NCBI GenBank assembly: GCA_037954665.1
Contig: JBBMOL010000150.1
Location: 310,001-374,000, forward strand
DNA: 64,000 nt
Reading direction: 5' to 3'
Source: Laguncularia racemosa
Taxonomy: Eukaryota; Streptophyta; Magnoliopsida; Myrtales; Combretaceae
Positions 34,035-45,786 of this stretch are shown here, piece after piece. Position 1 is the stretch's first letter. Every line of letters begins with the position of its first letter. Made by a program: the position numbers and the translations under genes. The notes under the pieces were generated by a model. It worked only from the letters and a program-made list of their open reading frames with translations. It was not told the origin of the DNA and searched no databases.

Positions 34035-34322
34035 TGTTGAGTTCAAAGTAAACTTAAATTAAGTAGTCAAAATTTTATAATTGAGTTTTCAGAAATAAAC
34101 TTTTGCTAAATGTGTGGGAGGCTTATGTTTAGAATGAATTTCAACTGTTTTTAATTTTAGTATTAGGAGTTATATAAATTTTATAACACAATCCAATTGT
34201 AAACAAAGAGTGAAAATATGCATAAGAAAGTCTATAAAATATATTTTGGGTTGTAATTCATCTATTCTCTTCTTCTTAATTAATTTATAGAGTTAGGAAT
34301 TTGTAAATTCTAAATACCAACA
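34035..34322 (+). repeat. 3' LTR of copia element G
   Basis: It starts TGTTGAGTTCAAAG and ends AATACCAACA, the same length as the 5' copy. Confidence 0.9.
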
Positions 34323-34327
34323 CAAAA

Positions 34328-35596
34328 GTATTACATTTAGGGTTTAACGGAGTAAATTATTAATTTCAATAATTCTTTTCGAAAGTCAACCGATAGCATA
34401 GTGACAAAAGGCATATCACGAAGTGTCAAATTTCACAGCACTAAATTTAAATTTTACAGCAGCTAAAAACTTAAATTCTTCTATGAAATAAACGGAGGCC
34501 CTCATTCACTGTATTAGCTACGACCAAACAATCAGACTAAAAAAAATACTTCGCTCCATCCATGGTCAATCGAGGTGTCCACGAGATAGGAGCTCGATGG
34601 GCACTCCTAAATAAATAATCTCCTATTCCTCTTGCATAAGCCACACTGTACCAAGTTCAAACTTTTTACCCTTTTTCTCATTCAAAAAACCCTGTCTCGG
34701 CTAATCAACTCTAGTGGAATGGAGATATTGGTATTCCGGAAGAAATAGACTAAATTCGAATTTCTCTTTCTTTGTAATTACTAAAAAATAAAAAAAAAAA
34801 AATTTAAAGTAAATAACACTCTAGCGGCACGGATTCAATTTCACAAGTTACATACTTAAATATTGTTTTTTTCTTATATAAAATTACGTAAATATTATAC
34901 ACATAAAACATATTCTAAAAATAGGTTGCAAAAACACAGGTTACGTATACGACTTTAGGAATATGCAAAAATTCAAAGTTGAAGGTGCAGACCCAGTTTG
35001 TTCACAAACCTATAAAACTTATAACATTGCAAACTTATAAAATTATTATAAAAGTATGTCTTCAAACTTATAAAATTATTGTAAAAGTATATCTGCAAAC
35101 TTAAATGTGATACAATAAATGTACATAGCAATACAAAGGAATTTTTTGCATCGATAGTTTCAAATATAGATACAAATCCTTAGTTCAATTCATATGTTCA
35201 CATTTCGATCTTTGAATTTCCTTTGAAAACAAAACTTTACTTTGTAAATTTTTGTTTTCACAATTTATGTTTTACACAGTTTTTAATCTAATCAAATACG
35301 TGTATAAAAATTTATTTATCAAGATCGCGATATGTTTTCTTAAAAAAAAAATAATTTTATTATTGTTATTAAAGTAGTATACTGCATAAATTTTATGACA
35401 TGTAAATATGTATACTACATAAATTTTATTGAAATAGTAGTTATTGTTAATTAGCTATTAATTAGTAATTAATTAATTATTAATATATGGTTAATTAATA
35501 TTAGTAAATGAATTATGTATATATGTTATGGTAATGTATTTTTGTAAATGCAACCATAAATTAAGTTATTATTAATTAACTATTAATTAGTAGGAT
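34328..35596. other. AT-rich stretch with dispersed repeats, no gene
   Basis: 34380-34500 continues the repeat unit that copia G split. 34890-34995 (GTTGCAAAAACACAGGTTAC; GGAATATGCAAAAATTC) recurs inverted at 47985-48090. A tandem-like (AACTTATAAAATTATT) pair lies near 35030-35080, and TTAATTA-rich repeats lie near 35450-35590. No reading frame is supported. Confidence 0.4.
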
Positions 35597-37300
35597 GTGG
35601 AGATCCAACCGAGACTCTTTGTGGATGGATAGGCAGTTACAGGAAGTAGCTACCTAGATTGGTGAGTAATATGCAAAGAACTATTGGGGGCGAGACCCGG
35701 GTCCAATGGTAGAGGCAGGCGCCTTAGTATGATGTGGCTCCACGATATGTTCTGGCTAATCCTACCAGACATTAATGTGGAGCACATACATTAAGCTATT
35801 CTTGCATACATTCTACAACTGTTAAGGGGATTTATCTTCATCGATAAATCCAACTCGCTCGTGCATATGATGTGGTTACAATTGCTAGAACATTTCAACA
35901 TCACTGGACATATAGCTGGGGGGTTGCATGTCTCGTATGGTTGTATCGCTAACTATGTACCGCATCATCACCGTTAGCACATGAGATTGGATGGGTGGCC
36001 ATATTGCTGCAGGTGTAGGCTTGGGATAGATTTCCCCACATTGCACCCATTAGTTGACACAAACTATTTATACCAGCCAAATGTCCACTGGTGGCATAGT
36101 GGAGCATGCGGTGGGACACGCAGTTTCACCCCATCCACATAGTCAATACGTATTGAGATGCATTGGACAGGTGGAATATCTCGTAGGTACCTTAGTAATC
36201 ATATTTCTTTCCTTGCAATTAATCATATTTATCACTTAAAGTAAATAAAATTTCCTATTTTCAAGTTAAATGAGAGTTGTACGATGCAAATTTGATTAAT
36301 ATATTGTCAGATTTCTACAAAGTTGGCATGCATGTTTCAATGGCTCAGGTGCCATTTATTTGTTTCCATATTGTTGAGTGACATTTCCCATATTGAGTGG
36401 CTAAGCAGTTTGGCAGGTTCCAATACATCCTACAATCAGTGAACGTGTAGCTGGAGCTACATGAAATCGACCTGCGTGGTCAAATTGATGTTAACTGGAC
36501 CATCCTACATGAAATGTATTTAAACATGTGGGAACAATAGGTTAGTCGACCCGTTCCTATGGAGAGCCCTTGTGACGTGCATGATAGTTACTTGCAATGG
36601 TATAGGTCGATAAGTAGGAGATACATTGGCCACACAAGGGCAGTTCTTGAATTTCTAGTAAGAACAATTTACATACACTCTAACTAATGTCTAAATAATT
36701 ACATGATCATGTTAATCTTAATTTACACTTTCTTCATACTTGTAGGGTGACACCTTATGACAAATTTGCCTATCGCCAGACATAGACACGATCGTGAGAA
36801 TAGTTACTTAGGGTCTTTAGTTCATGCTTCACCATAAGGGGGTAACACTTTACCTACAACTATAGCAACAAAACCCCTAGGAGGAGGTTGAACCAATTCT
36901 AGTGCAACAATGAATGGGGGGACAACATTGACCTTGAAACCACGTTGAGGCAAAGGAAAATCCTAAGTAGGACAACCAAATATATGTTGATCCTGATGTG
37001 GTGCATCCTAGCTTAAGGCCAAGGTTCAGCCAATATAAGACACCACATCGGTGTTCTATTAGTAGTCCTATACTAACATTGCTGGCTCTACGGAGGCAAC
37101 ACCCTAGAAAGCAACCTATGGAGTAGGGTGAATCATCAAATCAGCCATATTAGTGGATTCCCATGTAGCCGTGAGCATTCGACAGTTCTCTCCACCAGGA
37201 TGCCACTAAAGAGTCTGAATCTCCTCCAACTCTGCATGCAGGGCCATCCAACGCCTTTGCTAAGCTAGCTAGGCGTTTCACTAGGGGTAGGAGATAGGTT
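35597..37300 (+). pseudogene. Plant mobile domain (PMD / MAIN-like) gene, degraded
   Basis: Three blocks match the plant mobile domain, found in MAIN-like proteins, in 'phosphatase 7 long form' homologues and in transposons. Block 1 (about 35820-36060) reads LLRGFIFIDKSNSLVHMMWL in one frame, and YSWGVACLVWLYR with EIGWVAILLQVWAWDRFPHI in another, so at least one frameshift is present. Block 2 (about 36340-36660) reads VPFICFHIVE, ELHEIDLRGQIDVNWTILHE and YLNMWEQ, broken by stops at Gln or Trp positions. Block 3 (about 36745-37300) resembles the variable tail. Blocks 1 and 2 are separated by an intron-like or inserted AT-rich gap. Its cellular role is unclear; Arabidopsis MAIN-like proteins act in silencing and genome stability. 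It converges on a mudrA-type transposase. Confidence 0.75.
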
Positions 37301-37577
37301 TTTAATTATTTGCATATGTATATGGTTTACTGTAATGATGAAATTTATGTATAATTACAATTTTTAATAAATCAATATACATTCTATACACCAATAATAT
37401 GTATATGTATGATTTCACGTCTTCGAATATTTTATAAAATTTAACAAATGTCTAAACAAATTGACATTCAAAACAACTTCTCAATGAATGACGAAACTGC
37501 ATGTATATATACAGAATATGAAGCATCTTCCTTTTGCCATGTCTATAAAAAACTAGATGAAGTAGTCGAGGATTTAT

Positions 37578-39644
37578 CTAATCTGCAAAAGAAAAAAAGC
37601 TAATGTTAGCATCATAAATGCAATGTCGAACGTAATAAAATATGTAGTTATATTCATTAGTTACCATTATCGCATCGACGTAGGCACTTTCTTCTATTAT
37701 GCCCCCCACTCTGCAAATTCCACATGCAATTTGATCTGGATGCTCCTTAAGGTCCATCTCCATGTGGTATCTTTTTTGCCTCCACTTTCCCCTCTTCCAT
37801 ACAAGGTCTCCCCTTGGGCAAAGTCTCTAAAAGTGCATTGGCGCCCAATCTAACTCGTCCCATATAGGCATGAAGTGTCCATCTATACCAATCAGGTATA
37901 AAATGTGTTATATCAAGCCTAAGCGAGGCATCCACTGCATATGTGTGGGAGCATAGAATTCTGTATATTTGCCACTTCCAATAGCTACATATGTTGCGGG
38001 AAAAGTCAACAGTGTGCATTCGGTCCCCTCCCCTTAACCTGCTGGAGACACGATAACTACCGGTAAGGACTTCAAAAACTCCATCATGCTTATTGTAGTC
38101 GATGACCCTATGGTTTCTAGCTCATGAACTCCATTAGTCAATCATTTTGGCTGCATATTTGGTGAAAATTCTACCCTTGGCTATATTCTTTAATGCCTTT
38201 GTTCGCTTCTGCATGAAGTACTCTACACAATTGTAGAACACTTTCTTCACTAAAACAGTCACAAGTAACCCTCGAGCCCCCTTCAATACGAAATTATAGC
38301 TTTCAATAACATTGGAGGTCATATACCTAAATGAAATAGCACCTATCATGAGCTAGCGTCCACATATCCAATGACACGTCATCAAACCAATCTAATGCAT
38401 TTGGAAAAATCATCCCCACCTGTTCCATCACATAATTTAACTTGCAAGATTATGTTTGCAACTTGGCATATGTGACTAACTTCTTACACTAAGTGTTTTT
38501 ATGTGCTGAGTTGAAGTTGCTCGCAACGTGTTAGAGGTGAAACTGCCTCACCACAAATGGAGGTCGCCATTCATTTGCTTTTTCTTGGACTGCTAATTTG
38601 ATGCCTGCTTGTCTATTTGATATGTGGCAAATGGTTTCATGATCTCCATGATCACCGATGACATATTCCTTCAGTTTTCGCAAAAACCAGCCCCATGTCT
38701 CAATTGTCTCTTGATTAACTAGAGCGAATGCCAACAGAAGTATATGGTTATTGCCATCAATGCCATAAAACAACTAGCAACTTGTGGGTGTACTTTCCAT
38801 ACAAAAAGGTGGCATTAATGGTAACAACAGGTCTAAGGAATCTCCACACTGCAATGCACGATCCAAAGGCCTAAAATACCTACTTCAAAGTGGACACACC
38901 AGGGGTACTTAATTTGTTCCACCCCCAATCTATTCATGTTCTAGGATTTGTATTTTCTATTGCATTAAGAAGTTTTGGAAATTCATTGTAAGACTTCTCC
39001 CAATTCTTGTACACGAGCTCGATGGCTCATCTCTTTCCCTCCCAAACCCGTCTCCTACTGATCTTGTAGCTAAATTCTTCTTTGACAACAGAAGTCAGCT
39101 CGACCACCTTCATATCAAGATTCTCCTAAGAAGATTTATAAATCGACTAGCAAGGAGATTGTAATCTAGCTATAGGTGATCCTAACTAATCTGTAAGTTA
39201 TTACATGAGTGTGAACTTTCGATTCTCATCAACACGAACATGCCCTGTAACTTCTTCTTTTAAGCCTGAAGCCTCCATTTACAATTGTTGTCCTATCTTA
39301 TAAAATTAACAAACTACAGTAGTGGACTGGACTCTACAATAGTGAAGTTGCAATGGTTCTTCACATGGTAAGACTTCACTACTTGAGTGACATCTACTTT
39401 CGTCCTGAATCTCATACCTCTATAAAAATCATCACTGCTACTCGAACCACTGCAAATTTCGGTTTGCTCTTGCTCGAAGTAAGTATAACCATTATGACCC
39501 CCATAATTGTAATACGGAACAAAATCTCTAATTGGCATGGTAGGTGGTTCAACTTGCTCTGCTCGATATATTTGCTGTCTCGAGTAGGTATGTATAGTTG
39601 GAGACTCTTCTTTTGTTACTTCATCTCCCTCATTCTCACCCTAA
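37578..39644 (-). pseudogene. Mutator-like (mudrA-type) transposase, 5' end cut by gypsy E
   Basis: The minus strand, from 39644 down, begins inside the N-terminal region (VTKEESPTIHTYSRQQIY), then a MuDR-type N-terminal domain (YRGMRFRTKVDVTQVVKSYH, near 39400). The MULE core spans 39000-38500: WGWNKLSTPGVSTLKYVFWA, VVTINATFLYGKY, GIDGNNHILLLAFALVNQET and CHISNRQAGIKLAV. It ends with MTSNVIESYNFVLKGARGL (38134-38349) and a SWIM-like zinc finger, CSYWKWQIYRILCSH (near 37930-37985). Two catalytic Asp positions (usually SIDATHLYGKY and ISDRxAG) are Asn, and the second SWIM Cys is Tyr, all explicable by G-to-A changes. Stops and frameshifts interrupt it. The transposase would cut and move its element by a DDE mechanism. 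No terminal inverted repeats were identified. Confidence 0.85.
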
Positions 39645-40436
39645 TGAGATCCATGATGAGAGCCAAGCCGGAAGAAGAAATGTAGATCCTCTTGAAGTAC
39701 CACTTGGACCGATCACAAGAAATCGAGCGAAACGATTCAAGGAAGCACTTAACGGGTTGATAAAGGATGTCCATGAAGCTGGAAAGGATTGGAGCAATCA
39801 TGAAGTTGGAAAGGATTGGAACAACCATGGGAAGACCCTTGCTCTTGTACAAGTCATAACGGATACGAGATGAAGAGGGCGTGTCTTTTCAAGGCACGGC
39901 CGTGTAGGAGTCTCAAGGTTACACAAAATCATACACGACCATACACATGGCTAAAAGGCACGGCCGTGTATGTTGTTAAGAATTTCCATAGAATCATACA
40001 CAGCCAAAGTACACGGCCGTGTATCCGACGCCGACCTTCATGTTTTATTTGTTATTTTTACGCACTTATTAAAGTGACGTCATTTTGGGCCTTTATTGTT
40101 ACGAATTGTAAACCTTAATATAAAGCTCCTAGGGTTAGAATATAGAAGATATACAACATTGAAAGCTTGAAAACACTCTTGAGAGAACTCCTCTTTTGGT
40201 TCTTTAAAGAACTAACCTAGAACTTATCGGATTTTATTTTCGTGGCATTCATCCCGATTGTGGCGTCTTCATATTATATCAAGGTTCTTGTCTCGCTTAT
40301 AGACAACGGGTCACGATTTCCACTTGAGGGTGTTTGGCATCTTAGGTAACGAATTCTGAACGTATTGGTATTGGGTTTCGTCACACGTTGGTGTGGTTCG
40401 TATCAGTTAGGAATCCGATCAAACTGATCTCGCATC
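39645..40436 (+). repeat. 5' LTR of gypsy element E
   Basis: It starts TGAGATCCATGATGAG, the point where 5' and 3' copies begin to match. The right edge is either CGTATCA at 40405, where the related copy B ends, or GCATCA at 40436, four bases before the primer site. U3 holds palindromic CACGGCCGTGTA boxes (39895-40025) and a TATA box TATAAAG near 40119-40125. The first 229 bases repeat the pol tail code. Confidence 0.8.
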
Positions 40437-40440
40437 AGTT

Positions 40441-40452
40441 TGGTATCAGAGC
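40441..40452 (+). other. Primer-binding site TGGTATCAGAGC
   Basis: A perfect 12-base complement to the 3' end of initiator tRNA-Met. About 490 bases of A-rich leader follow before the gag ATG. Confidence 0.88.
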
Positions 40453-40943
40453 TTAGGTTTGTCAAAACATCAGTTCGGTTTAAGGAAGGTAACATCAAAA
40501 CCCTAACTCCAATCATTCATATCAATTGTTAGTATTCAATTTCATAGTATTAATTTTCTATTGAAAGTGTAGTATCTACTAGTTGATTTGTTAAAAAAAA
40601 AAAAAAAAAGAAGAATCACGACACAAAAAAAAAAAACATAAAAAAAGGAAGAAAAGATAAACGTGATCAAGAGCAACAACAAAGACAAAAAAAAATTCGA
40701 AAAGAAAAAGAGGAAATTTACGAACCCTAAAGTTGTTTGAATTCTACAAAAGGGAATTGGTGTAGTTTGGGTTAGTTCCAAGAGAATTGAGAAGAGGAAT
40801 TGGCGAGTTGATATCATTATTGTTTTTGAGATTACACGAGTGACTGTGTGATATCATCATTGGAGCGAAACACGTAAGGGAGTATATCGTGAGGTTTAAT
40901 CATATATATATTTGTGTTAGTACTAATCTTTTCTGCAGGAACT

Positions 40944-42587
40944 ATGTCGAGGCAACATTCTCCTGAAGGTGAGAAGGGAAGGTTTGATGCTAGGTTAGTA
41001 ATTAAGGCGTTGAGGGGTGAGATGAAGAGAATGTTTCAGGAAGGAATGGAACAAATTCATGAGACGGTAGAGCAAAGACTAGAGCAATCTACAAACATCT
41101 TCTAAAGGCGTAAGAGGGAGAGTCGCTCTAAGAGAGTACAAAGGGGTGGAGATGAAATGTCAGATGATGACTTTGATGAGCCTTTTGTCAGGAGTTATAA
41201 AGGTTATAGTGGTCGGAATAGAGGAACTAGGGATTGGGAAGATAGAGGACATAGGAATAGAGAGGATGATCAATTGAGTAGCATAAAGATGAAGATTCCT
41301 TCTTTCCAAGGGAAGAATGATCCCGAGGCGTACTTAGAGTGGGAGAAGAAGGTGGAGATGGTGTTTGATTGTCATAACTATAATGGGAGAAAGAAAGTGA
41401 AACTTGCTACCATTAAATTTTCAGATTATGCCATAATGTGGTGGGATCAACTAATGTTGAATCGAAGAAGGAATGGCGAACCACGTATTGAGTCGTAGGA
41501 AGAGATGAAGAGAGTGATAAAGAAGTGGTTTGTGCCTGCGTATTACTATCGTGAATTACACAACCAATTGCAAACTCTTAGGCAGGGAAGCCGAAGTGTG
41601 GATGAGTATTTCAAGGAGATGGAAGTAACGATGATCAGGGTGAATGTAGAGGAAGATAGAGAGGCTACCATGGCTAGGTTTCTTGCGGGATTGAATAGAG
41701 AAATTCAAAATATTGTTGAATTGTAGCATTATGTAGAATTAGAAGATATGGTTCATATGGCTATAAAGGTTGAGAACTAACACAGGAGGAAAGGTAGTAG
41801 TAATGCACGGTTTCAACAGGGTACTGGTTCATCCACCTAGAAGACTAACCAATGGAAGAAGGAAGAAAAGCCTTTACCCACTAAACCAAAAGGAGAGCTG
41901 AGGCAAGCGGTTTCTACTCCTGGTAATCAAGGTAACCCTGATTCTTCTACTCCTAGAAATCATGACATTAGATGTTTTAAATGCCAAGGTAGAGGCCATA
42001 TTGCTAGTCAATGTCCAAATAGGCGTGTGATGATTTTGCGTGATGATGGTGAGTATGAGACTAAGGGGGATAGTGAAGAAGATGATATGCCTCCATTAGA
42101 GGATGCTCGTGATGATGAAGAGCCTGCAATAGGGAGGTTAGTGGCAGTAGTTAAGCGAGCTTTGAATGTGCAAGTGAAGGAAGAAGAGGTGGTGCAAAGG
42201 GTGAATATCTTTCATACTAGATGTTATCTAGGTAATCATATTTGCAGTTTGATCATTGATGGAGGAAGTTGCACCAATGTGGTGAGTAACTTTATTGTTG
42301 AGAGGCTGGGAATCAAAACTATTAGACACCCTAGTCCATATAAATTGCAGTGGCTGAATGATAGTGGTGAGACTAAGGTGAGTAAGCAAGCCTTGATTGG
42401 TTTTCGCATTGGTAGGTATGAGGATAAGGTGTTATGTGATGTAGTGCCAATGCAAGCATGTCATGTGTTGTTGGAGAGGCCATGGCAATTTGATAGGAAG
42501 GTTATTCATGATGGCTTTTCTAACAAGTATACGCTTGTTCACCAAGGGAAAAGCTTTAATCTTAAACCTTTAACACCTAAAGTATGA
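40944..42587 (+). pseudogene. gag-protease of gypsy element E
   Basis: One frame runs from the ATG at 40944 (MSRQHSPEGEKGRF) to 42587, with five internal stops (41103, 41496, 41724, 41778, 41838). At least four sit where Gln or Trp is expected. Domains: N-terminal gag with KMKIPSFQGKNDPEAYLEWE (near 41290-41350), the retrotrans_gag core (MKRVIKKWFVPAYYYRELHN; QTLRQGSRSVDEYF), the zinc knuckle CFKCQGRGHIASQC (near 41973-42014), and a retropepsin with LIIDGGSCTNVVS (near 42250-42290) and the downstream block CHVLLERPWQFDRKVIHDGF. Active-site Asp-Gly-Gly is intact. Gag forms particles and binds RNA through the knuckle. The end at 42587 is caused by a small indel that puts pol in another frame. 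Confidence 0.9.
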
Positions 42588-45500
42588 AGATCAGTTGCAG
42601 CTACAATAGTCTTTTGCAAAACGTAAGGTGAGTGAAAAGTAGAGGGAGAGTGAGAGAGCAAAAGATAATGAGAAAGAAAAGGAATACAAAAGTCAATATC
42701 AAAAGGAAAAATAGAGAAAGGCTGAAAAGAGTGTGAGAGACCAAGTTGAAGGGGGATCAACTTTGGTGGTGAGTGAAAAGGAGAGTGCAACCTTGCAAAA
42801 GGAGAGTTGTGCGGCAAGAGCGAGTGTAGTAAGGAGAGCGTTAGTGATGAGGCAACCTATGTTGTTGCTGGTTTTTAAGGAAACATGTTTGAATACTAAC
42901 GAACTATCTAACTCTTTGCCTAGTGTGGTTGTATCTATTGTGTAGGACTTTGAAGATGTCTTCCCTGAGGAGATTCCAAAGGGATTACCACCTATTCGTA
43001 GTATTGAGCACTAGATTTACCTTGTACCCGGAGCATCGATTCCAAACAAGCCAGCTTATAAGAGCAATCCGGAGGAGACAAAGGAACTCCAAACGCAGGT
43101 CGATGAATTAATGGAGAAGGGGTACGTGAGAGAAAGCATGAGTCCATGTGCAGTGCCTGTGAATTTGGTGCCTAAGAAGGATGGGTCATGGAGAATGTGT
43201 GTTGACTGCCGCGTTATCAACAACATCACGGTAAAGTATCATAATCCCATTCCTCGCTTAGATGACATGTTAGATGAGTTACATAGGTCTAGTGTCTTTT
43301 CAAAAATTGATCCAAAAAGTGGATATCACTAAATTAGAATGAAAGAAGGCGATGAATGGAAAACCGCATTTAAGACAAAATATGGATTGTATGAGTGGTT
43401 AGTAATGCCTTTTGGTTTAACTAATGCACCTAGTACTTTTATGAAACTTATGAACCATGTTTTGAGGACTTTTATTGACAAATTTGTGGTTGTCTATTTT
43501 GATGATATTCTCATTTACAGCAAGAGTTTGGAAGACCATATATCTCACTTGAGGGATGTTTTAGAAGTACTTCGAAATGAGCAATTATATGCTAACCTCA
43601 AGAAGTGCACTTTTTGCACAGACAAACTTGTGTTTCTTGGTTTTGTTGTTAGTGCATAGGGAATACAGGTTGATGAAGAAAAGATTTGTGCGATCCAAGA
43701 ATGGCTTACTCCAACTACTGTAAGTAATGTGCGGAGTTTCCATGGACTAGTGAGCTTTTATAGGAGATTTGTGAAGGATTTCAGCACCATTGCAGCACCA
43801 CTTACTGAGGTAATTAAGAAGAACGTGGGGTTCAGATGGGGAGAGCAACAAGAGAAGGCCTTTCAGACGCTTAAAAATAAGCTAACTCAGGCGCCATTAC
43901 TTGCTTTACCTAACTTTGCTAAAACGTTTGAAATTGAGTGTGATGCTTCAGCATTAGGTATTGGAGCAATACTTTTGCAGGAGAGAAGACCAATCGCATT
44001 CTTTAGTGAGAAGCTAAGTGGGGCAACCTTGAACTACCCTACTTATGACAAGGAGTTATATGCATTGGTTCGAGCCCTGGAGACGTGGTAACACTATCTT
44101 TAGCCAAAGGAGTTTGTGATCCACACTGATCATGAATCCTTAAAGTACTTGAAGGGGTAACATAAGCTGAACAAAAGGCATGCTCGTTGGGTGGAGTTCA
44201 TCGAAACATTTCCATATGTCATCCACTACAAGCAAGGTAAAGAGAATGTCGTTGCTGATGCACTTTGTAGAAGGTATGCTCTTATCTCTACTCTTAGTTC
44301 TAGACTGCTTGGTTTTGAGCACATTAAGGAATTGTATGCTAGTGATCAAGATTTTTGTGAGGAGTATGTGCATTGTGAGAAGAGTGGGCATGGTAAATTT
44401 TATAAGCATGAAGGATTCTTGTTTAGGGAGAGTAAACTATGCATTCCAATTTGTTCTTTAAGAGAATTACTAGTGAGGGAGTCTCATGGAGGAGGTTTAA
44501 TGGGACATTTTGGAGTAGCTAAAACCTTAGGGGTATTGTAGGAACACTTCTATTGGCCTCACATGAAACGAGATGTTGAGAGGATTTGTGAGCGATGTGT
44601 CACGTGTAAGTAAGCAAAATCTAGAGTCCAACCTTAAGGGCTTTATACCCCACTTCTCATTCCTTATGAGCCTTGGGTAAATATTTCCATGGATTTTGTG
44701 TTAGGATTACCTAGGTCTAGACATGGTCGGGATTCTATTTTTGTAGTTGTGGATAGATTCTCTAAGATGGCACATTTCATTCCTTGTCACAAAATGGATG
44801 ATGCTTGCAATATTGCTAATTTGTTCTTTAGGGAAGTTGTGAGATTGCATGGTATGCCTAGAACAATTGTATCGGATAGAGATGCTAAGTTCATGAGCTA
44901 CTTCTAGAAGACCTTATGGGCTAAGTTAGGAACTAAGTTATTGTTCTCTACTACTTGTCATCCACAGACTAATGGTCAAATTGAAGTAGTAAATCGAACT
45001 TTATCTACTTTGTTGAGGGCTGTTATTAAAAAGAATATTAAAAGTTGAGAGGATTGTTTGCCGCATGTTGAGTTTGCCTATAACCGTACAATGCATTATG
45101 CTACTAAATTTACTCCTTTTGAAATTGTGTATGGTTTTAATCCACTAACTCCTTTGGATTTATCACCTTTACATATTTCTGAGTATGTTAATCTAGATGG
45201 CAAGAAGAAAGCAGAATTTGTTAAACAGATCCATAAGAAGGTAAGGCTAAACATTGAGCGAAGAACAGAGCAGTATGTGAAACAAGCCAACAGGGGTCGT
45301 CGACAAGCTGTTTTTGAACCTGGAGACTGGGTTTGGGTTCACATGCGCAAAGAGCGGTTTCCCATGCAGCGTCGATCTAAACTACTTCCTAGAGGCGATG
45401 GACCAATTCAAATTCTTGAGCACATCAACAATAATGCATATAAGATAGATTTGCCTGGTGAGTATCAAGTAAGTGCTACGTTTAATGTTACTGATCTGAG

Positions 45501-45786
45501 TCCTTTTGATGTAGGTGATGATTTGAGGACAAATCCTTTTCAAGAGGAGGGGGATGATGAGATCCATGATGAGAGCCAAGCCGAAAGAAGAAATGTGGAT
45601 CCTCTTGAAGTGCCACCTGGACCGATCACAAGAAATCGAACAAAACGATTCAAGGAAGCACTTAACAGGTTGATAAAGGATGTCCATGAAGCCAGAAAAG
45701 ATTGGAGCAATCATGAAGTTGGAAAGGATTGGAACAACCATGGGAAGACCCTTACTCTTGTACAAGTCATAACGGATACGGGATGA
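42588..45786 (+). pseudogene. pol of gypsy element E: RT, RNase H, integrase
   Basis: The second frame, about 1,060 codons, starts with a Lys/Glu-rich linker (42590-42940). RT follows from DFEDVFPEEIPKGLPP (42946), with VPKKDGSWRMCVDCR, MPFGLTNAPSTFM and VVYFDDILIYS (catalytic YFDD, near 43490-43520). RNase H is at 43900-44250 (EIECDASALGIGAILLQE; FFSEKLSG; HTDHESLKYL). Integrase has the H2C2 finger (ending CERCVTCK, near 44590), the core DFVLGLPRSRHGRDSIFVVV, VSDRDAKF and the PQTNGQIEVVNRTL block with Glu (44960-45000), then the C-terminal GDWVWVHMRKERFP and a GPI-type module. About fourteen stops occur, nearly all TAA/TAG at Gln or Trp positions, one TGA at 45046, and no further frameshift. 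The frame crosses the polypurine tract and ends inside the 3' LTR. Confidence 0.9.
45544..45557 (+). other. Polypurine tract of gypsy element E
   Basis: AAGAGGAGGGGGATGA-type purine run immediately before the LTR start at 45558. It would prime plus-strand DNA and also codes part of the acidic integrase tail. Confidence 0.65.

Larger units (their letters stand above)
29650..34322 (+). mobile_element. Ty1/copia element G, complete structure, decayed
   Basis: Two 288-base LTRs (29650-29937 and 34035-34322) are flanked by perfect CAAAA duplications (29645-29649 and 34323-34327). In between lie a primer site, gag, protease, integrase, RT and RNase H in copia order, and a polypurine tract. The 5' LTR begins CATTGAG where the 3' LTR has TGTTGAG, so its terminal TG has mutated. 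All coding domains carry stops, so the element is not autonomous. Confidence 0.92.
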
